A stretch of DNA of 64,000 nt from contig OZ245405.1 of NCBI GenBank assembly GCA_965226695.1, positions 3,286,001-3,350,000 on the forward strand, given 5' to 3'. The notes beneath the pieces are model-generated. The model ran no database searches and was not told where the DNA came from. It was given only the letters and a program-made list of their open reading frames with translations. The DNA comes from CATOSD01 sp965226695 (GTDB taxonomy: Bacteria; Chloroflexota; Dehalococcoidia; Lucifugimonadales; CATOSD01). Position numbers and translations under genes: made by a program. Shown here in pieces: positions 35,588-43,547 of this stretch; position 1 is the stretch's first letter, and the number at the start of each line of letters is the position of its first letter.

Positions 35588-36643
35588 CTAGTTGGCCGCC
35601 GCGACGACGCCTGGGCGGGCCGCCTCGGCCTCGTCGGACTGCTCCGGCTGTTCGGTATCGGGATTCAACATGGCCCGAACGGCAGCGTCTATCTCCTCGG
35701 TGATGTCGGTGTTTTCGCGCATGAAGTCTTTGGCGTTCTCGCGGCCCTGGCCCAACCGGGTGTCGCCGTAGGAGTAGAACGCGCCGCGCTTGGTCAACAC
35801 GGACATCTCGGTGGCCACGTCGAGCAGATCCCCTTCCCTGCTGATTCCTTCGTTGAACATGATATCGAACTCGGCCACGCGGAACGGCGGCGCGACCTTG
35901 TTCTTCACGACGCGCACCTTGACCCTGTTGCCGACTATTTCGCTGCCGCGCTTGATGGACTCCATCCGTCGCATGTCCACGCGCACGGAGCTGTAGAACT
36001 TGAGCGCCCTGCCTCCGGGGGTGACCTCAGGGCTGCCGAAGAAGACGCCCACCTTTTCGCGCAACTGGTTTATGAACACGACGCACGTGTTGGAGCGGCT
36101 GATGGCGGAGGTGAGCTTGCGGAGTCCCTGGGACATGAGCCGCGCCTGAAGACCGACGTGGGTGTCGCCCATGTCGCCCTCGAGCTCCGCCTTGGGCACC
36201 ATGGCGGCCACGCTGTCGACGACCACGACGTCCACGGCGCCGCTTCGGACAAGGTATTCACAGATTTCGAGCGCCTGCTCGGCGGTGTCGGGCTGCGAAA
36301 CCAGCAGCTCGTTCACGTCGATGCCGCACCTGCCGGCATAAGACGGGTCCAGGGCGTGCTCGGCGTCGATGTAGGCGGCGACGCCGCCCTTGCGCTGCGC
36401 CGACGCCATGATGTGGTAGCCGAGGGTGGACTTGCCGGACGACTCGGCGCCGTACACCTCGATGACGCGCCCTTTGGGCACGCCGCCAATGCCCAGCGCC
36501 GCGTCGAGCGAAATCGCTCCGGTGGATATAGCCTCCACGTCCGCGTAGTTGGCGTCGCCGAGCTTCATGATGGTGCCGCGCCCGAAGTGGCGGTCGATCT
36601 GCCCCATCGCCAGGTCGAGGGCCTTGCTCTTCTCTGTAGTCAT
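35588..36643 (-). CDS. recA: Recombinase A
   Basis: 351 residues. Walker A GAESSGKSTLGYH (the usual P and final T are A and S), VVVDSVAAMVPKAELEG, FINQLREKVGVFFGSPE and GGRALKFYSSVR loops. DNA strand exchange and SOS co-protease. The ATG is preceded by GGAG. A promoter candidate lies about 200 bases upstream. Confidence 0.97.
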   Translation of the reverse strand: MTTEKSKALDLAMGQIDRHFGRGTIMKLGDANYADVEAISTGAISLDAALGIGGVPKGRVIEVYGAESSGKSTLGYHIMASAQRKGGVAAYIDAEHALDPSYAGRCGIDVNELLVSQPDTAEQALEICEYLVRSGAVDVVVVDSVAAMVPKAELEGDMGDTHVGLQARLMSQGLRKLTSAISRSNTCVVFINQLREKVGVFFGSPEVTPGGRALKFYSSVRVDMRRMESIKRGSEIVGNRVKVRVVKNKVAPPFRVAEFDIMFNEGISREGDLLDVATEMSVLTKRGAFYSYGDTRLGQGRENAKDFMRENTDITEEIDAAVRAMLNPDTEQPEQSDEAEAARPGVVAAAN

Positions 36644-36842
36644 GGTGCGCTACTCCAACAGCTAGTCCCGTTCAGGGTTCATGCCTCTGGGGCAGGGCCG
36701 GCGGACACGGGCGTCATTGCGGCCCGCAACGTCGGGCCATGATACCACGCCGTTTCTCGCCGCTTCAAGGCGAACCAGGCGCCGCCGCCCGTACTTCCCA
36801 GGTTGCGGGATACCGCCCGCCGCCCCACCCATTTCGCGGCAT

Positions 36843-36871
36843 ATGTTAACACGTTTGAGACAATTTGTAAA
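36843..36871 (-). promoter_or_regulatory. Candidate recA promoter
   Basis: Minus-strand TTTACA (36866-36871) and TAACAT (36843-36848) with a 17-base spacer in the AT-rich centre of the gap. It would give a leader of about 190 bases. Confidence 0.5.
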
Positions 36872-36890
36872 ATATTTGTTCGCATTGCGA

Positions 36891-36919
36891 TTTGCGCGCC
36901 GCCGCCGCCCCTGTATAAT
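36891..36919 (+). promoter_or_regulatory. Candidate promoter for the MFS exporter
   Basis: A perfect TATAAT (36914-36919) with a weak -35 (TTTGCG, 36891-36896) at 17 bases, about 60 bases before the TTG start of the MFS gene. Confidence 0.45.
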
Positions 36920-36980
36920 CTTGGGCCACACCCCGAAGCCCGCAAGGCCGCGATTATGAGCCACCACATCCATCCGATTA

Positions 36981-38471
36981 TTGCCCTGCCGCACCGTGCG
37001 CCGCTCTAGCGCGGGACGGCCCGACGCGCAACTGCCGTCGGACGCCGGAGCCGGATCGACGGCGAGGTGGCTGGGGCTGATCGCCGCGTCCAGCGGCGTG
37101 TTCCTCGCAAGCCTCGACATCACGTTAAACGTCGCGCTTCCCGACATCGCCAGGAGCTTCTCGACGGACCTCCAGACGGTCCAGTGGATGATTCTCTTCT
37201 ACGTGGGTAGCAGCGCCGGTCTCCAGCTCAGCCTGGGCAGCGCCGCGGACGTGTACGGCCTCAGGCGGTTCTTCATCGTGGGCCTCGCGGTGTACACCGT
37301 GGCTGTGCTGCTGATAGGACTTGCCCCGCAGCTTCCGATGGTGTTCGGACTGCGCGTTTTGCAGGCTGTCGGCAACGCACTGCTCATGGCGTGCGCGCCC
37401 GCTCTGGTCACGGGCCTGTACCCGGCGAACGAGCGGGGCCGGGCGCTGGGCATGATGGCGGGACTGGGCACGCTGGGGATGCTTGTGGGCGCGGTTGTGG
37501 GCGGCGGACTGGTGGACGCTTTTGGTTGGAGGACAGTATTCGTCGCGCGGGTACCGCTGGGGGTGGCCGCGCTCGCGCTGTCGGCATATGCGCTGCGCGA
37601 GAGGATGTCGGACGAGCCGCGCCACGCGTACGACTATTGGGGCGCGGCGTCGATGTTCACCGGAACGGCCTCCTATGTGCTGGCGCTGGCGCTGGGCGGC
37701 AGCCTGGGGTGGAGGTCCCCCGTCGTGGCGGCGCTCGCGCTGGCGTGCGGGGCGTCGCTCGCCGCATTCGGCTTCGCCGAGCGCCGGGCGCCCCGTCCCG
37801 TGCTGGACCTTCGCCTGCTGCGGCACCGGGTGCTCGCGCCCGCGTTCGTGTCGGCGTTCCTCATATCGGTAAGCGCCTTCGTCAACTGGTTCATCCTGCC
37901 CTTCTTCGTCAGCGACGTGATGGGGGAGAACGCGCAGACCTGGGGGTTGTTGATGATGCTGATGCCGCTCACCATCACCGTGTCGGCGCCGGTGGGGGGA
38001 TGGCTGTCGGACCGGGTGCCGCCCGCGTACCTGACGACGATCGCGGCGCTCATGTCGGCGGCGACAGTGTTCTCATACGTCGGGCTGGACGCCTCGGCGG
38101 GGGTGCTGGACATCGCGGTCCGCAGCGCGGCGATGGGGCTGAGCATGGGGCTGCACCAGGCGGCGAACGCCAACCTCGTGATGGGGAGCGTGCCGTCGAA
38201 CAGGCTCGGCACGGGCGGGGCGATCATGACGCTGTCGCGCAGCCTGGGCACAGTGTCGAGCGTGGCGCTGCTGAGCGCGCTGCTGGCCGCGCGGGAGGCG
38301 GGGCACGCCGGCGCGCTCGCGGGAGCGGAGGCCGCGGGCGAGCGGGCGTTCGTGCTGGCGTTCGGGGACACCTACCTGGTAGCGGCGCTGCTGGGGCTGG
38401 CCGCCGCCGCCGTGTCCGTCACCTTCTGGCCGCCCTTCGTCCGCTCGCGCCGCTCCGCCGAGTCCGCCTAG
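36981..38471 (+). CDS. MFS drug exporter, EmrB/QacA (DHA2) type
   Basis: About 496 residues from TTG 36981 (a GTG at 36996 is possible). Fits the 14-helix DHA2 family: LDITLNVALPDIARSF in helix 1, QWMILFYVGSSAGLQLSLGS, and the motif C-like GLGTLGMLVGAVVGGGLVDA. A proton-driven exporter of drugs or metabolites at the inner membrane is likely. Stands alone, divergent from recA. Confidence 0.85.
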   Translation: MPCRTVRRSSAGRPDAQLPSDAGAGSTARWLGLIAASSGVFLASLDITLNVALPDIARSFSTDLQTVQWMILFYVGSSAGLQLSLGSAADVYGLRRFFIVGLAVYTVAVLLIGLAPQLPMVFGLRVLQAVGNALLMACAPALVTGLYPANERGRALGMMAGLGTLGMLVGAVVGGGLVDAFGWRTVFVARVPLGVAALALSAYALRERMSDEPRHAYDYWGAASMFTGTASYVLALALGGSLGWRSPVVAALALACGASLAAFGFAERRAPRPVLDLRLLRHRVLAPAFVSAFLISVSAFVNWFILPFFVSDVMGENAQTWGLLMMLMPLTITVSAPVGGWLSDRVPPAYLTTIAALMSAATVFSYVGLDASAGVLDIAVRSAAMGLSMGLHQAANANLVMGSVPSNRLGTGGAIMTLSRSLGTVSSVALLSALLAAREAGHAGALAGAEAAGERAFVLAFGDTYLVAALLGLAAAAVSVTFWPPFVRSRRSAESA

Positions 38472-38478
38472 ACCGTTA

Positions 38479-38652
38479 TCAGGCGACCTCTTCGCGCAGG
38501 TACGCGCCCACGGCGAACTTCGACACCACGGCCGTGGGCTTGTCCAGATCCACGAGGTGGCCGCACTGGAGGCACTGCCGGAAGCGGCCGTAAGCGTCCT
38601 GTCCGTACAGCACGTCGCCCTGGCACCTGGGGCAACCTTTGAGTCTCATCAT
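38479..38652 (-). CDS. Small zinc-ribbon protein
   Basis: 57 residues from ATG 38652 with GAGGAG upstream. Two CxxC pairs, GCPRCQGDV and QCLQCGHLVDL, form a single zinc ribbon, followed by a short tail. Probably a nucleic-acid or protein-binding accessory protein. A promoter with nested palindromes lies upstream. A related CPRCGGDV protein is at 49294-49596. Confidence 0.7.
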   Translation of the reverse strand: MMRLKGCPRCQGDVLYGQDAYGRFRQCLQCGHLVDLDKPTAVVSKFAVGAYLREEVA

Positions 38653-38721
38653 CTTGTCTGCTCCTCTCTTCTCTGACACTGGCCTGGTAGTCGCACGTAC
38701 GGGATTGTTGCCGGCGACGCC

Positions 38722-38760
38722 ATACTAGAACAGGCGTCTTGATTCGGTCAAGCGTTCTAG
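38722..38760 (-). promoter_or_regulatory. Promoter with nested inverted repeats
   Basis: Minus-strand TTGACC (38746-38751) and TAGTAT (38722-38727), 18-base spacer. CTAGAAC (38725-38731) pairs with GTTCTAG (38754-38760), and inside it CTTGA (38738-38742) pairs with TCAAG (38748-38752). The arrangement overlaps both promoter elements, as an operator would. Confidence 0.55.
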
Positions 38761-38911
38761 CAACCATTTTTCGAACATTTTTTGACTTATGCGAAACTCG
38801 CGGCCCTACCCGAAGAAAATTGGCGTGTGCTAAAATGGTCGGCGCACGGCCTTGGCACGAAAGCCGATGGTCGCGCGGCAAATCCGCCCACAGACCAGGA
38901 GCATCGACCAG

Positions 38912-39562
38912 ATGGACGTTCAGACCCTATCGCTTTCGCGAAGACAGATTATCGGCAAGAAGGTGAAGACCCTGCGACGCAAGGGCGTTGTGCCGGTGCA
39001 CATGTACGGCAGCGGCACCGAGCCCATGTCGCTCCAGACCGACGCGCTGGTGCTCCAGCAGCTCCTGCCGCGAGTCGGCACCAACGTGCCGCTCTCCGTC
39101 AGCGTCGAAGACGACCCCGGCGAAAACATCTGCTTCGTCCGCGAGGTGCAGCGTCACCCCGTGACCGAGGATGTCCTTCACGTCGACTTCCTGCGGGTGG
39201 ACGTGTCGCAGACCATACAGGCCGAGGTGCCGGTGAACGTGATCGGACTGTCGCCCGCCGTGCGGGACCTCAACGGCACGCTGCTGCTCCAGTTGCAGAG
39301 CATTCTCGTGGAGGCGCTGCCGATGAACGTGCCCGCGTCCTTCGACGTGGACATTTCGGGGCTGGACAACTTCGAGAAGGCAGTCTACGTGGGCGACGTT
39401 GCCGTGGGCGCGCGCGTTACGTTTGTGACGGGCGCCGATGAGATGATCGCCAGGGTGAGCGCCCCCAGGATCGAGGTCGAGGCCCTCGATCAGGTAGATG
39501 AGGAAGGCGAGCTCGCAGAGGGCGCGGTGGACGAGGAGGCCGCGGAGGAGACTTCGGCCTAG
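38912..39562 (+). CDS. rplY: Ribosomal protein bL25, CTC form
   Basis: 216 residues from ATG 38912 with AGGAG upstream. MDVQTLSLSRRQIIGKKVKT and LRRKGVVPVHMYGSG are the L25 start; the longer CTC-type C-terminal TL5 domain follows (VPVNVIGLSP, NVPASFDVDISGLDNFEK) and an acidic tail. It binds 5S rRNA. moaD follows after 41 bases. Confidence 0.93.
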   Translation: MDVQTLSLSRRQIIGKKVKTLRRKGVVPVHMYGSGTEPMSLQTDALVLQQLLPRVGTNVPLSVSVEDDPGENICFVREVQRHPVTEDVLHVDFLRVDVSQTIQAEVPVNVIGLSPAVRDLNGTLLLQLQSILVEALPMNVPASFDVDISGLDNFEKAVYVGDVAVGARVTFVTGADEMIARVSAPRIEVEALDQVDEEGELAEGAVDEEAAEETSA

Positions 39563-39603
39563 CCTGCGACCGCCCCTGGGAGGAAGACGATCTGAGGGTC
39601 AAC

Positions 39604-39843
39604 GTGAAGCTGTTCGCCGGCTACCGCGACAAGGTGGGCGCCTCGGACATCGAGCTGGATCTGCCCGACGACGCCTCGCTGGGAGACTTGGCGCGCGAGA
39701 TGGTGCGGCTGCACGCGTCGCTCATATCCGAACCCGCGGAGCTCGTGGCCGCCGTCAACCAGGAGTTCCGCGGCCATGATCACACGCTCGCCGAGGGCGA
39801 CGAGGTCGCGCTCATCCCGCCCGTGAGCGGCGGCGCCGGATAG
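39604..39843 (+). CDS. moaD: MoaD/ThiS-family sulfur carrier
   Basis: 79 residues from GTG 39604, GAGGG upstream. Ubiquitin-like fold pattern (MKLFAGYRDKVG, LGDLAREMVRLH, HTLAEGDEVALIPPVSGG). The family ends in Gly-Gly, which is thiocarboxylated; here two more residues (Ala-Gly) follow. With the MoaE homologue downstream it would form molybdopterin synthase. The extra tail may need trimming or may itself be functional. Confidence 0.82.
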   Translation: MKLFAGYRDKVGASDIELDLPDDASLGDLAREMVRLHASLISEPAELVAAVNQEFRGHDHTLAEGDEVALIPPVSGGAG

Positions 39844-39890
39844 CGGCCTGTCCAGGTCCGGGGGGCGTCCACTTGGCCTTGCGTCCGGAG

Positions 39891-39923
39891 GCTTTGGATT
39901 CCTCGGCTACGCTCGGAATGACA
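39891..39923. repeat. Dispersed repeat family C, copy 2
   Basis: GGATTCCTCGGCTACGCTCG followed by GAATGACAGG, located between moaD and moaE within the upstream part of the moaE open frame. Confidence 0.8.
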
Positions 39924-39977
39924 GGCCGCTCGGAACGACGTGGCCAGGGCGGCACGGGATCACTTGAGGAGCTCCAG

Positions 39978-40436
39978 ATGATCCAGATAACCCACGACGC
40001 GCTGGAACCCGACAGGATAACGGCGCAGGTGCGGCGCGACACCAACGGCGCGGTGCTGACGTTTCTGGGCACGACCCGCAGCGTCACGCGCGGGCGCCGC
40101 GTGCTTCATCTCGAGTACGAGGCCTACCGGCCGATGGCGGACAACAAGCTCGCCGAGATCGCCGACGAAATGCGCCAGCGCTGGGACGTGCAGGACATCG
40201 CCATCAGCCACAGGCTGGGCCGCCTGGAGATCGGCGACATCAGCCTGGTCGTTGCCGTGGCCTCGCCCCACAGGGAGCGCGCCTTCGCGGCCTGCCAGCA
40301 CGCCGTGGACCGCATCAAGCAAATTGTGCCCATCTGGAAGAAGGAGTACTTCGAAGGCGGCGAGGTCTGGGTCGGCAGCCAGGAGGACGACCACCTGCGC
40401 AAGCTCGAAGAGTCCGCTGCGGCCCCCCACGGCTAG
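39978..40436 (+). CDS. moaE: Molybdopterin synthase catalytic subunit
   Basis: 152 residues from ATG 39978, GAGGAG upstream; a longer frame from 39873 translates repeat C and is rejected. Signatures: GAVLTFLGTTRSVTRGR, LHLEYEAYRPMADNKL, HRLGRLEIGDISLVVAV, HRERAFAACQHAVDRIK, PIWKKEYFEGGEVWV. It transfers sulfur from MoaD to precursor Z. Confidence 0.93.
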   Translation: MIQITHDALEPDRITAQVRRDTNGAVLTFLGTTRSVTRGRRVLHLEYEAYRPMADNKLAEIADEMRQRWDVQDIAISHRLGRLEIGDISLVVAVASPHRERAFAACQHAVDRIKQIVPIWKKEYFEGGEVWVGSQEDDHLRKLEESAAAPHG

Positions 40437-40600
40437 CGGTCGCGCCGGCGCCCGGCGCTTCCCCGTCAGCGCCCATCCACCACGTCAACCCAACACTGGC
40501 GCGGCGCCCCTAACATTCCTGCTCTTAGTGATTTATTTCACAAGCAAAAATCGAAAGCCGATGTTAACGGCACATTAATGCCCTAATTGCTATTGCGTTG

Positions 40601-40626
40601 CCACATATCTCTTATTATATATGTGG
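40601..40626. promoter_or_regulatory. Perfect AT-rich inverted repeat
   Basis: CCACATAT (40601-40608) and ATATGTGG (40619-40626) flank a 10-base AT loop. It lacks a GC-rich stem, so an operator or structural element is as likely as a terminator. Confidence 0.45.
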
Positions 40627-40675
40627 TTAATCAACAGCAAAGGCGCTATAGTTCATATTTTCACAAAGTGCGCGC

Positions 40676-40705
40676 TTGCCTGCCTCTCCCCCCGTCTGGT
40701 ATATT
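40676..40705 (+). promoter_or_regulatory. Candidate tRNA-Ser promoter
   Basis: TTGCCT (40676-40681) and TATATT (40700-40705) with an 18-base spacer, 26 bases before the tRNA 5' end. Confidence 0.5.
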
Positions 40706-40731
40706 AGGGCGCACCAAAAGGCCCGCCGAAC

Positions 40732-40823
40732 GGAGGGATCGCATAGTGGTCTAGTGCGGCCGCCTGCTAAGCGGTTAGGGGGCGAAATCTCCCTCATGGG
40801 TTCGAATCCCATTCCCTCCGCCA
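40732..40823 (+). tRNA. tRNA-Ser (anticodon GCU), CCA encoded
   Basis: Acceptor arms GGAGGGA (40732-40738) and TCCCTCC (40813-40819), discriminator G, then encoded CCA. Anticodon loop CTGCTAA within CCGCCTGCTAAGCGG gives GCU. A long variable arm (GGGGGCGAAATCTCCC type) marks a class II tRNA, and the T arm ATGGGTTCGAATCCCAT is perfect. Confidence 0.95.
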
Positions 40824-40874
40824 CTACCAACGCTCGGCAGGCAAGAGGACAAATCCAGTCTATTCGAACACAGG

Positions 40875-40930
40875 GATGCCGTCCTCACCCGGGGCGCCCG
40901 ATGCGCGAGCGCAGGTGAGCAAACGGCATC
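40875..40930 (+). other. Long imperfect hairpin between tRNA-Ser and miaB
   Basis: GATGCCGT (40875-40882) pairs with ACGGCATC (40923-40930), and inside CTCACC (40884-40889) pairs with GGTGAG (40914-40919), leaving a GC-rich loop of about 24 bases. No T-run follows, so it is not a standard terminator; it could be a leader structure of miaB or a small RNA. Confidence 0.5.
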
Positions 40931-40982
40931 TCTACGCATAATGTGTAGTGGTCGCGAGACGTGGCCCGCAAACCCGGTGAAG

Positions 40983-42254
40983 ATGAACAGTTACTACATT
41001 TGGACCATAGGTTGCCAGATGAACAAGGCGGACTCCGAGCGTCTCGAGAGCGCGCTCGGCCAGATGGGCCTTTCGTCCGTCGGCTCCCCGCAAGACGCCG
41101 ACGTAGTGGTGCTCAATAGCTGCGTGGTGCGCCAGAGCGCGGAGGACAAGGTCGTTGGCATGGTCACCAGCCTCAAGCCCCAGAAGAGCCGCGACCCGGA
41201 CAAGGTGGTCGCCCTCATGGGCTGCATGGTCGGCCCGAAGACCGACGCGCTCGAGCGGCGCTTCCCCTACGTGGACGTGTTCATGCGCCCGCAGCAGTAT
41301 GGGCCGCTGCTCGACCTGCTCGGCGAGCGCATGGGCGTAGACCCCGACGGCTGCGTGGGCCCGCTCACCGCGCGGCCCGACGTCACGGCCTACATCCCCA
41401 TCATCCACGGCTGCGACAAGTTCTGCTCCTTCTGCATCATCCCCTACCGCCGCGGCAGAGAGGTGAGCCGCACCGTCGAAGACGTCGTGCGCGAGACACG
41501 GCTGCTCGCCCAGCGCGGCGTGAAAGAGGTTACGCTGCTGGGCCAGAACGTGGACTCCTACGGCCACGACCTGCCCGGCGACCAGGACCTGGGCGACCTG
41601 CTGGAGTCCGCCAACGAGGTCGACGGCATTGAGCGCATACGCTTCCTCACCTCGCACCCGTCGGACATGAGCGACCACATCATCGACTCGGTGGCGCGGC
41701 TCGACAAGGTGTGCGAGCACGTGAACCTGCCCTTCCAGGCGGGCGACGACCAGGTGCTCGCCTCGATGCGCCGCGGCTACACCAACGACGACTACCGCCG
41801 GCTGATAGACAGGATTCGCGCCTGCATACCGGGCGTATCCCTGAGCACCGACGTCATCGTCGGCTTCAGCGGCGAGACGGAGGACCAGTTCGAGCGCACC
41901 GTCGAGCTGGTGCGGGACATCGGCTTCGACAAGGTGCACGCGGCCGCCTACTCCACCAGGGACGGCACCATCGCCGCCCGCATGATGCCGGACGACGTGC
42001 CGCACGAGGAGAAGCAGCGCCGCCTAAAGCGCCTGGAAGAGGTGCAGGAGCAGGCGCTGACCTCCATAAACTCGCGGCTCGACGGCCAAGTCACCGAGGT
42101 GCTGGTCGAAGGGCGCAGAAGGGGCCGCTTGTTCGGCAGAAACAGGAACGACAAGCTGGTCTTCTTCGACGACGAAACAGACCGCACGGGAGAGTTTGTG
42201 AACGTACGCATAGAGCGCACCGGCCCCTGGTCGCTGCAGGGCGTGCCGCAGTAG
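40983..42254 (+). CDS. miaB: tRNA-2-methylthio-N6-dimethylallyladenosine synthase
   Basis: 423 residues from ATG 40983. Radical-SAM methylthiotransferase: N-terminal cluster cysteines (TIGCQMNKADSER, LNSCVVRQ, MGCMVG), radical-SAM CxxxCxxC in GCDKFCSFCIIPYRRGRE, and a C-terminal TRAM domain (EVLVEGRRRGRLFGRN). It modifies A37 of tRNAs reading U-starting codons. It lacks the usual first-loop A residue pattern in places but otherwise fits MiaB. Followed by nadA-nadC. Confidence 0.9.
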   Translation: MNSYYIWTIGCQMNKADSERLESALGQMGLSSVGSPQDADVVVLNSCVVRQSAEDKVVGMVTSLKPQKSRDPDKVVALMGCMVGPKTDALERRFPYVDVFMRPQQYGPLLDLLGERMGVDPDGCVGPLTARPDVTAYIPIIHGCDKFCSFCIIPYRRGREVSRTVEDVVRETRLLAQRGVKEVTLLGQNVDSYGHDLPGDQDLGDLLESANEVDGIERIRFLTSHPSDMSDHIIDSVARLDKVCEHVNLPFQAGDDQVLASMRRGYTNDDYRRLIDRIRACIPGVSLSTDVIVGFSGETEDQFERTVELVRDIGFDKVHAAAYSTRDGTIAARMMPDDVPHEEKQRRLKRLEEVQEQALTSINSRLDGQVTEVLVEGRRRGRLFGRNRNDKLVFFDDETDRTGEFVNVRIERTGPWSLQGVPQ

Positions 42255-42276
42255 CCTCGCCCGCCACCACGGGCGC

Positions 42277-42301
42277 GTAGGGGCGGGTTTCGAACCCGCC
42301 C
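42277..42301. repeat. Dispersed palindromic repeat family B, copy 2
   Basis: GTAGGGGCGGGTTTCGAACC then CGCCC, in the 73-base gap between miaB and nadA; centre is TCGA instead of TGA. Confidence 0.85.
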
Positions 42302-42327
42302 ACCCGGCCCACAAGGAGCACTACACG

Positions 42328-43536
42328 ATGGTTACCAAGCTCAAGCAGCCAGTAATACCCATCACCGAAATAGAACAGTCCGCATTCTGCCAGACGGACG
42401 AGCTGCTGTCTTCCAAGACGCTCGAAGAGGAGTTCCAGGCCGGCGTGCGCTGGCAGAAGCTGCCGGTGAGCTACATGCGAATGTCGCCAGAGGAGCTGGA
42501 CGACCGCATCGGCGCGGCGCGCGCCAAGCTCGGCAGCAGTCTGGTGATCCTGGGGCACCACTACCAGCGCGACGAGATTATCAAGTACGCCGACTACCGC
42601 GGCGACTCCTTCAAGCTGTCCCAGTTCGCGGCCTCGCAGAAGGACGCCGAGCACATCATCTTCTGCGGCGTCCACTTCATGGCCGAGACCGCGGACATCC
42701 TCAGCTCGGCCGACCAGCGCGTCATCCTGCCAAACCTCGCCGCCGGCTGCTCGATGGCCGACATGGCCCGCATCGACGACGTGTACGACTGCTGGGACGA
42801 CCTGCAGGACGTGCTGGGCGACCACGGCGGCGTCGTGCCCATCACCTACATGAACTCCATCGCCGGCATAAAGGCGCTGTGCGGCCGCAACGGCGGCATC
42901 GTGTGCACTTCGTCCAACGCCACCGCCACCTTCGAGTGGGCGTTCGAGCGCGGAGAGCGCGTGCTGTTCCTGCCCGACCAGCACCTGGGAAGGAACACCG
43001 GCCTGAAGATGGGTATCGGCCTGGACGAGATGCTGGTGTGGAACCCGTTCAAGCCGTTGGGCGGCCACACAGAAGAGGCGCTGCGCCGCGCCAGGCTCAT
43101 CCTCTGGCAGGGCCACTGCTCGGTGCACACCCGCTTCACCGTGGCCCAGATAGAGGAGGCGCGGCAGAAGTTCCCCGACGTCAACGTCGTGGTCCACCCG
43201 GAGTGCACCATGGAGGTCGTGCAGGCCGCCGACCTCGTCGGCTCCACCGAGTTCATCATCAACTCGATTCACAACTCCGAGCCCGGCAGCGTGTGGGCCA
43301 TCGGCACCGAGATAAGCCTGGTCAATCGCGCAGCTGCCGAGCACCCCGACCGCACGGTGTTCTGCCTCGACCCGGTGGTCTGCCCGTGCTCAACCATGTA
43401 CCGCATCCATCCCGCCTACCTGTCCTGGGTGCTCGACGGCCTGCTGGAGGGCGTGGTGGTAAACCCCATCACGGTGGACGAGGAGACGGCCGGGTTCGCG
43501 CGCGTGGCGCTGGACAGGATGCTGGCCGTCGTATAG
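42328..43536 (+). CDS. nadA: Quinolinate synthase
   Basis: 402 residues; ATG preceded by AAGGAG. Signatures: VILGHHYQRDEI, GDSFKLSQ, FCGVHFMAETADIL, AGCSMADMA, TYMNSIAGIKA, VHPECTMEVV and VVCPCSTMYRI with 4Fe-4S ligand cysteines. Condenses iminoaspartate and dihydroxyacetone phosphate. Iminoaspartate probably comes from the aspartate dehydrogenase at 18790-19605. Confidence 0.95.
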   Translation: MVTKLKQPVIPITEIEQSAFCQTDELLSSKTLEEEFQAGVRWQKLPVSYMRMSPEELDDRIGAARAKLGSSLVILGHHYQRDEIIKYADYRGDSFKLSQFAASQKDAEHIIFCGVHFMAETADILSSADQRVILPNLAAGCSMADMARIDDVYDCWDDLQDVLGDHGGVVPITYMNSIAGIKALCGRNGGIVCTSSNATATFEWAFERGERVLFLPDQHLGRNTGLKMGIGLDEMLVWNPFKPLGGHTEEALRRARLILWQGHCSVHTRFTVAQIEEARQKFPDVNVVVHPECTMEVVQAADLVGSTEFIINSIHNSEPGSVWAIGTEISLVNRAAAEHPDRTVFCLDPVVCPCSTMYRIHPAYLSWVLDGLLEGVVVNPITVDEETAGFARVALDRMLAVV

Positions 43537-43547
43537 ACGGCTGTAGC

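Larger units (their letters stand above)
36644..36980. other. Intergenic region between divergent recA and MFS gene
   Basis: 337 bases with no supported gene. The central part (36838-36890) is AT-rich and carries promoter matches for both directions. I found no clear LexA operator; only a half-site-like GAACAAAT is present on the recA strand. Confidence 0.6.
40437..40731. other. AT-rich intergenic stretch before tRNA-Ser
   Basis: About 150 bases (40510-40665) are strikingly AT-rich compared with surroundings. They contain a hairpin at 40601-40626 and a smaller one around GGCACATTAATGCC. No gene recognised. Confidence 0.6.

Noticed and set aside
36843..36890. LexA operator upstream of recA
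   Set aside because: Only a half-site-like GAACAAAT; no convincing two-half operator.
42879..43547. Upstream extension of the nadC frame
   Set aside because: It lies inside nadA in another frame; nadC homology begins at GTG 43548.
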